Assembly (NCBI RefSeq): GCF_002975275.1
Contig: NZ_PCOQ01000013.1
Span: forward strand, 62,001 to 126,000
Direction: 5' to 3'
Length of the DNA stretch: 64,000 bases
Origin: Achromobacter sp. MYb9
Lineage (GTDB): Bacteria > Pseudomonadota > Gammaproteobacteria > Burkholderiales > Burkholderiaceae_B
This document shows positions 61,522 to 64,000 of this stretch, piece after piece. The notes beneath the pieces were generated by a model, which did no database searches, was not told the DNA's origin, and saw only the letters and a list, made by a program, of their open reading frames with translations. The position numbers were made by a program, and so were the translations under genes. Each line of letters begins with the position of its first letter. Position 1 is the first letter of the stretch.

Positions 61522-62978
61522 TCGGCCTCTGGGGGAACGCGGTCCACGTCGGCCACCCGGGCGCGCAACGAATTGGTGTGCGCTTCGGTGATGATGACGT
61601 CGACCATTTGTCCGATGAGCCGCGCGGGCGCGGCGAAATTCACGATGCGGTTGTTCTCGGTGCGGCCCATCAGTTCGTTGGGGTCGCGGCGCGAGGGGCC
61701 TTCCACCAGCAGGCGCTGGCGCGTGCCGACCATGTTGCGGGCGATGGCGGCGGCCTGATCGTTGATCAGGGCCTGCAGGCGCTGCAGACGGCGCAGCTTC
61801 ACGTCCTGCGGCGTGTCGTCGGCCAGGTCGGCGGCGGGCGTGCCCGGGCGGCGCGAATAGACAAACGAGAACGAGGTGTCAAAGCCGACGTCTTCGATCA
61901 GCTTCATCGTCTTTTCGAAATCTTCTTCCGTTTCGCCGGGGAAGCCCACGATGAAGTCGGATGACAAGGTCAGGTCGGGGCGGGCGGCGCGCAGGCGGCG
62001 GACCACCGACTTGAATTCCAGTGTGGTGTAGCCACGCTTCATCCCGGCCAGCACCCGGTCGCTGCCGGCTTGCACGGGCAAGTGCAGGAACGACACCAAC
62101 TTCGGCAGGCGGGCGTAGGCGTCGACCATGCGCTGGGTCATTTCCTTGGGGTGCGAGGTCGTGTAGCGGATGCGTTCGATGCCCGGGATTTCGTGCACGT
62201 ACTCCAGCAACATGGCGAAGTCGGCGATGTCGTCCGTGCCTTCCATCTTGCCGCGGTAGGCGTTTACGTTCTGGCCCAGCAACGTCACTTCCTTCACGCC
62301 CTGGTCGGCCAGGTCGGCCACTTCGACCAGCACGTCTTCGAAGGGGCGCGAGACTTCTTCGCCGCGCGTGTACGGCACGACGCAGAAGCTGCAGTACTTG
62401 CTACAGCCTTCCATGATGGACACGAACGCCGTGGCGCCATCGACGCGCGGCGGCGGCATGTTGTCGAATTTCTCGATCTCGGGGAAGCTGATGTCCACCT
62501 GCGAACGGCCTTCGGCGCGGCGGCGCGCGATCAGGTCCGGCAGCCGGTGCAGCGTCTGCGGGCCGAACACGACGTCCACGTACGGCGCGCGCTTGACGAT
62601 GGCCGCGCCTTCCTGGCTGGCCACGCATCCGCCGACGCCGATCACGAGGTTCGGGTTCGTTTTCTTCAGGTGCTGCACCCGGCCCAGGTCCGAGAAGACT
62701 TTTTCCTGCGCCTTCTCGCGCACCGAACAGGTGTTGAACAGGATGACGTCGGCTTCTTCCGGATTGTCGGTGAGCTCCAGGCCCTGGTCGCCGCGCAGGA
62801 CGTCGGCCATCTTGTCCGAGTCGTACTCGTTCATCTGGCAGCCGAAGGTGCGGATATACAGTTTGCGGGGAGAGCCGGCTGCGGTGTCCACGGGGGGCGT
62901 TGCGGGGGCGTCTGCGAGGGGGGCAGCGGCGTTGCCGCCGTCACGCGCATTGTCGCGCTTCAGGGAGGTTGCTTGCAT
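61518..62978 (-). CDS. miaB: tRNA methylthiotransferase MiaB
   Basis: The 486-aa radical SAM enzyme adds methylthio to i6A37 of tRNA. Cluster-binding sequences are [14 protein letters not shown] with the first N-terminal Cys, [25 protein letters not shown] for the auxiliary cluster, and [22 protein letters not shown] for the SAM cluster. A TRAM domain closes it (about 415-480). The first 35 residues are an extra Ala/Asp-rich leader. Confidence 0.96.
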   Translation of the reverse strand: MQATSLKRDNARDGGNAAAPLADAPATPPVDTAAGSPRKLYIRTFGCQMNEYDSDKMADVLRGDQGLELTDNPEEADVILFNTCSVREKAQEKVFSDLGRVQHLKKTNPNLVIGVGGCVASQEGAAIVKRAPYVDVVFGPQTLHRLPDLIARRRAEGRSQVDISFPEIEKFDNMPPPRVDGATAFVSIMEGCSKYCSFCVVPYTRGEEVSRPFEDVLVEVADLADQGVKEVTLLGQNVNAYRGKMEGTDDIADFAMLLEYVHEIPGIERIRYTTSHPKEMTQRMVDAYARLPKLVSFLHLPVQAGSDRVLAGMKRGYTTLEFKSVVRRLRAARPDLTLSSDFIVGFPGETEEDFEKTMKLIEDVGFDTSFSFVYSRRPGTPAADLADDTPQDVKLRRLQRLQALINDQAAAIARNMVGTRQRLLVEGPSRRDPNELMGRTENNRIVNFAAPARLIGQMVDVIITEAHTNSLRARVADVDRVPPEAE

Positions 62979-63148
62979 GATGGTCGCCGTGACGGGTGTA
63001 GATCCCGGGGGCTGATAGGCTGGAAAGGCCGAATTTTAACCCTTGCGCGAAAATTGTTTCTTGGTCTGGCAGGCGGCGGCCGTTACGATATCGGTCCGCC
63101 CCGCATTCAGCGGGCGGTAATATTTCTCATTTTCCTTGAGCGGTACCG

Positions 63149-63916
63149 ATGATTCCCAATCCCGTGACGCCTCCGGCCGTTGCTTCCGTGGTGCCTGCCG
63201 CGCCCGGCCTGCCCGTGCCCGACGAAGTGCGCAATCCGTTCTCGCTGGCCGTCTGGCTGTCGCTGGGCGCCGCGTTGGCGATGGCGGCTGCCGCCTGCGC
63301 GCTGTGGGTGGATCTGCCCCTGGCCATCTGGATCAAGCAATCCGTGTCCGACGGCGTGAACGAGTCCTTTGAATGGGTCGGAGAGTTAGGCGAAAGCGGT
63401 CCGTACATCGGCGTCGCCCTGGCCTTTTATGTCGTGGGCCTGGTCGGCGTGGCCCGCGGCTGGCACAACCCTTTGCGCATGAGCTACGCCAGCATGGCGC
63501 GCGGCAGCCTCCTGATGCTGTCCACGATGGCGGTGGGCGGGCTGGTCGTGCTGGTGCTGAAACGCTCGGTGGCGCGGGCGCGTCCCGAGCTGTTCTTCGA
63601 AAAAGGCATCTACGGCCTGGGCGAATCGTTTTCGCGCGTGCAGCAGTTCAATTCCTTTCCGTCCAGCCACAGCTACGCTGCGTTTGCGGTGGCCGTCGTG
63701 CTGGGCATCCTGGCGCCGCGCTGGCGCGCGGTCTTCCTGTTGCTGGCGGCGCTGGTGGCCATGAGCCGGCTGGTCAATCTGGACCATTACCTGTCCGACG
63801 TGATGACCGCAGCAGGCATCGCCGTGCTGGTCGGCCACGTGCTGGCCCCGCGCGTGCTGTGCAGCAAGTACCAATGGCCGTTGCGGGCGCCCTGGCGGTG
63901 GTGGCAAAAGGGGTGA
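63149..63916 (+). CDS. PAP2-family membrane phosphatase
   Basis: The 255-aa membrane protein has the three PAP2 motifs: KRSVARARPE (K-x6-RP), PSSHSYAAF (PSxH) and SRLVNLDHYLSDV (SR-x5-H-x3-D). It probably dephosphorylates a lipid phosphate such as phosphatidic acid or undecaprenyl pyrophosphate in the envelope. It is a single gene divergent from miaB, and it ends in front of a strong terminator. Confidence 0.92.
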   Translation: MIPNPVTPPAVASVVPAAPGLPVPDEVRNPFSLAVWLSLGAALAMAAAACALWVDLPLAIWIKQSVSDGVNESFEWVGELGESGPYIGVALAFYVVGLVGVARGWHNPLRMSYASMARGSLLMLSTMAVGGLVVLVLKRSVARARPELFFEKGIYGLGESFSRVQQFNSFPSSHSYAAFAVAVVLGILAPRWRAVFLLLAALVAMSRLVNLDHYLSDVMTAAGIAVLVGHVLAPRVLCSKYQWPLRAPWRWWQKG

Positions 63917-63931
63917 ACCCTTGCACGGAAT

Positions 63932-63971
63932 AAAAAAGGGGCCGCGATTTTTATCGCGGCCCCTTTTTTTT
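63932..63971. terminator. Strong bidirectional terminator
   Basis: GGGGCCGCGA and TCGCGGCCCC form a 10-bp perfect stem around TTTTTA, with an A-run before and a run of T after, so it works on both strands. It follows the PAP2 gene by 15 bp. Confidence 0.92.
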
Positions 63972-64000
63972 GGTGTCGAACGCCTTGGGAAGCGGTCAGG

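Overview
The window is high-GC, densely packed bacterial chromosome, almost certainly from a betaproteobacterium of the Alcaligenaceae; Achromobacter or a close Bordetella relative is the best guess. The reasons are a urea ABC transporter next to a urea carboxylase/allophanate hydrolase pair, an NAD-dependent molybdenum formate dehydrogenase (fds) beside a full Moco gene set, azurin, and an Asp/Glu/Ala tRNA array. I see no plasmid, phage, IS element or CRISPR array. The genus is an inference from gene content, not from a marker alignment.

Layout. 1-1118: the 5' part of a TonB-dependent receptor gene preceded by a DUF2946 gene, both on the minus strand. 1195-13349: a nitrogen-scavenging locus. 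urtABCDE (minus) imports urea; the divergent atzF-uca-gntR operon (plus) carboxylates urea to allophanate and hydrolyses it to ammonia and CO2. The 372-bp divergent region carries two face-to-face sigma-54 type promoters, a pair of NtrC-like sites between them, and a perfect palindrome of FadR-type GntR operators at the start of the catabolic transcript. 13373-15104: ECF sigma/anti-sigma operon with a small secreted protein. 15197-18732: GNAT enzyme, a LysR remnant, and a DUF1501/DUF1800 pair. 18834-21681: an SDR without the usual Tyr/Lys pair, azurin, and a PQQ-type sugar dehydrogenase lipoprotein. 21748-24663: PepSY proteins and an OmpR-family two-component system. 24680-26505: two UspA paralogues and murI. 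26583-28748: LysR and a split chromate transporter. 28821-30056: methyltransferase.

30095-43967 is a formate/molybdenum block: OFA-family transporter, fdsGBA-fdhD-fdsD, a divergent ModE/LysR-like regulator, moaA-mobA, and moaC-moaD-moaE-moaB-moeA on the opposite strand. The regulator faces fdsG across an AT-rich long near-palindrome. The cofactor genes serve the dehydrogenase next door.

44105-54923: a 1183-aa DUF748 protein, an exported dienelactone hydrolase-like protein, a small exported protein, peroxiredoxin, an MFS transporter, bioB translationally coupled to an EamA transporter, and a PAS-LuxR regulator. 55126-55924: a tandemly duplicated tRNA cluster (Asp, Glu, Ala, twice), each copy with its own terminator. 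56288-63916: aldo/keto reductase, then the conserved miaB-phoH-ybeY-corC-lnt block (minus) and a PAP2 phosphatase, closing with a strong bidirectional terminator.

No clearly undescribed system is evident. The strongest non-obvious signal is the regulatory architecture of the urea locus. Secondary signals are the active-site-altered SDR, the fds palindrome, the tRNA duplication and the LysR remnant. All family assignments come from reading motifs by eye; no database search was run.
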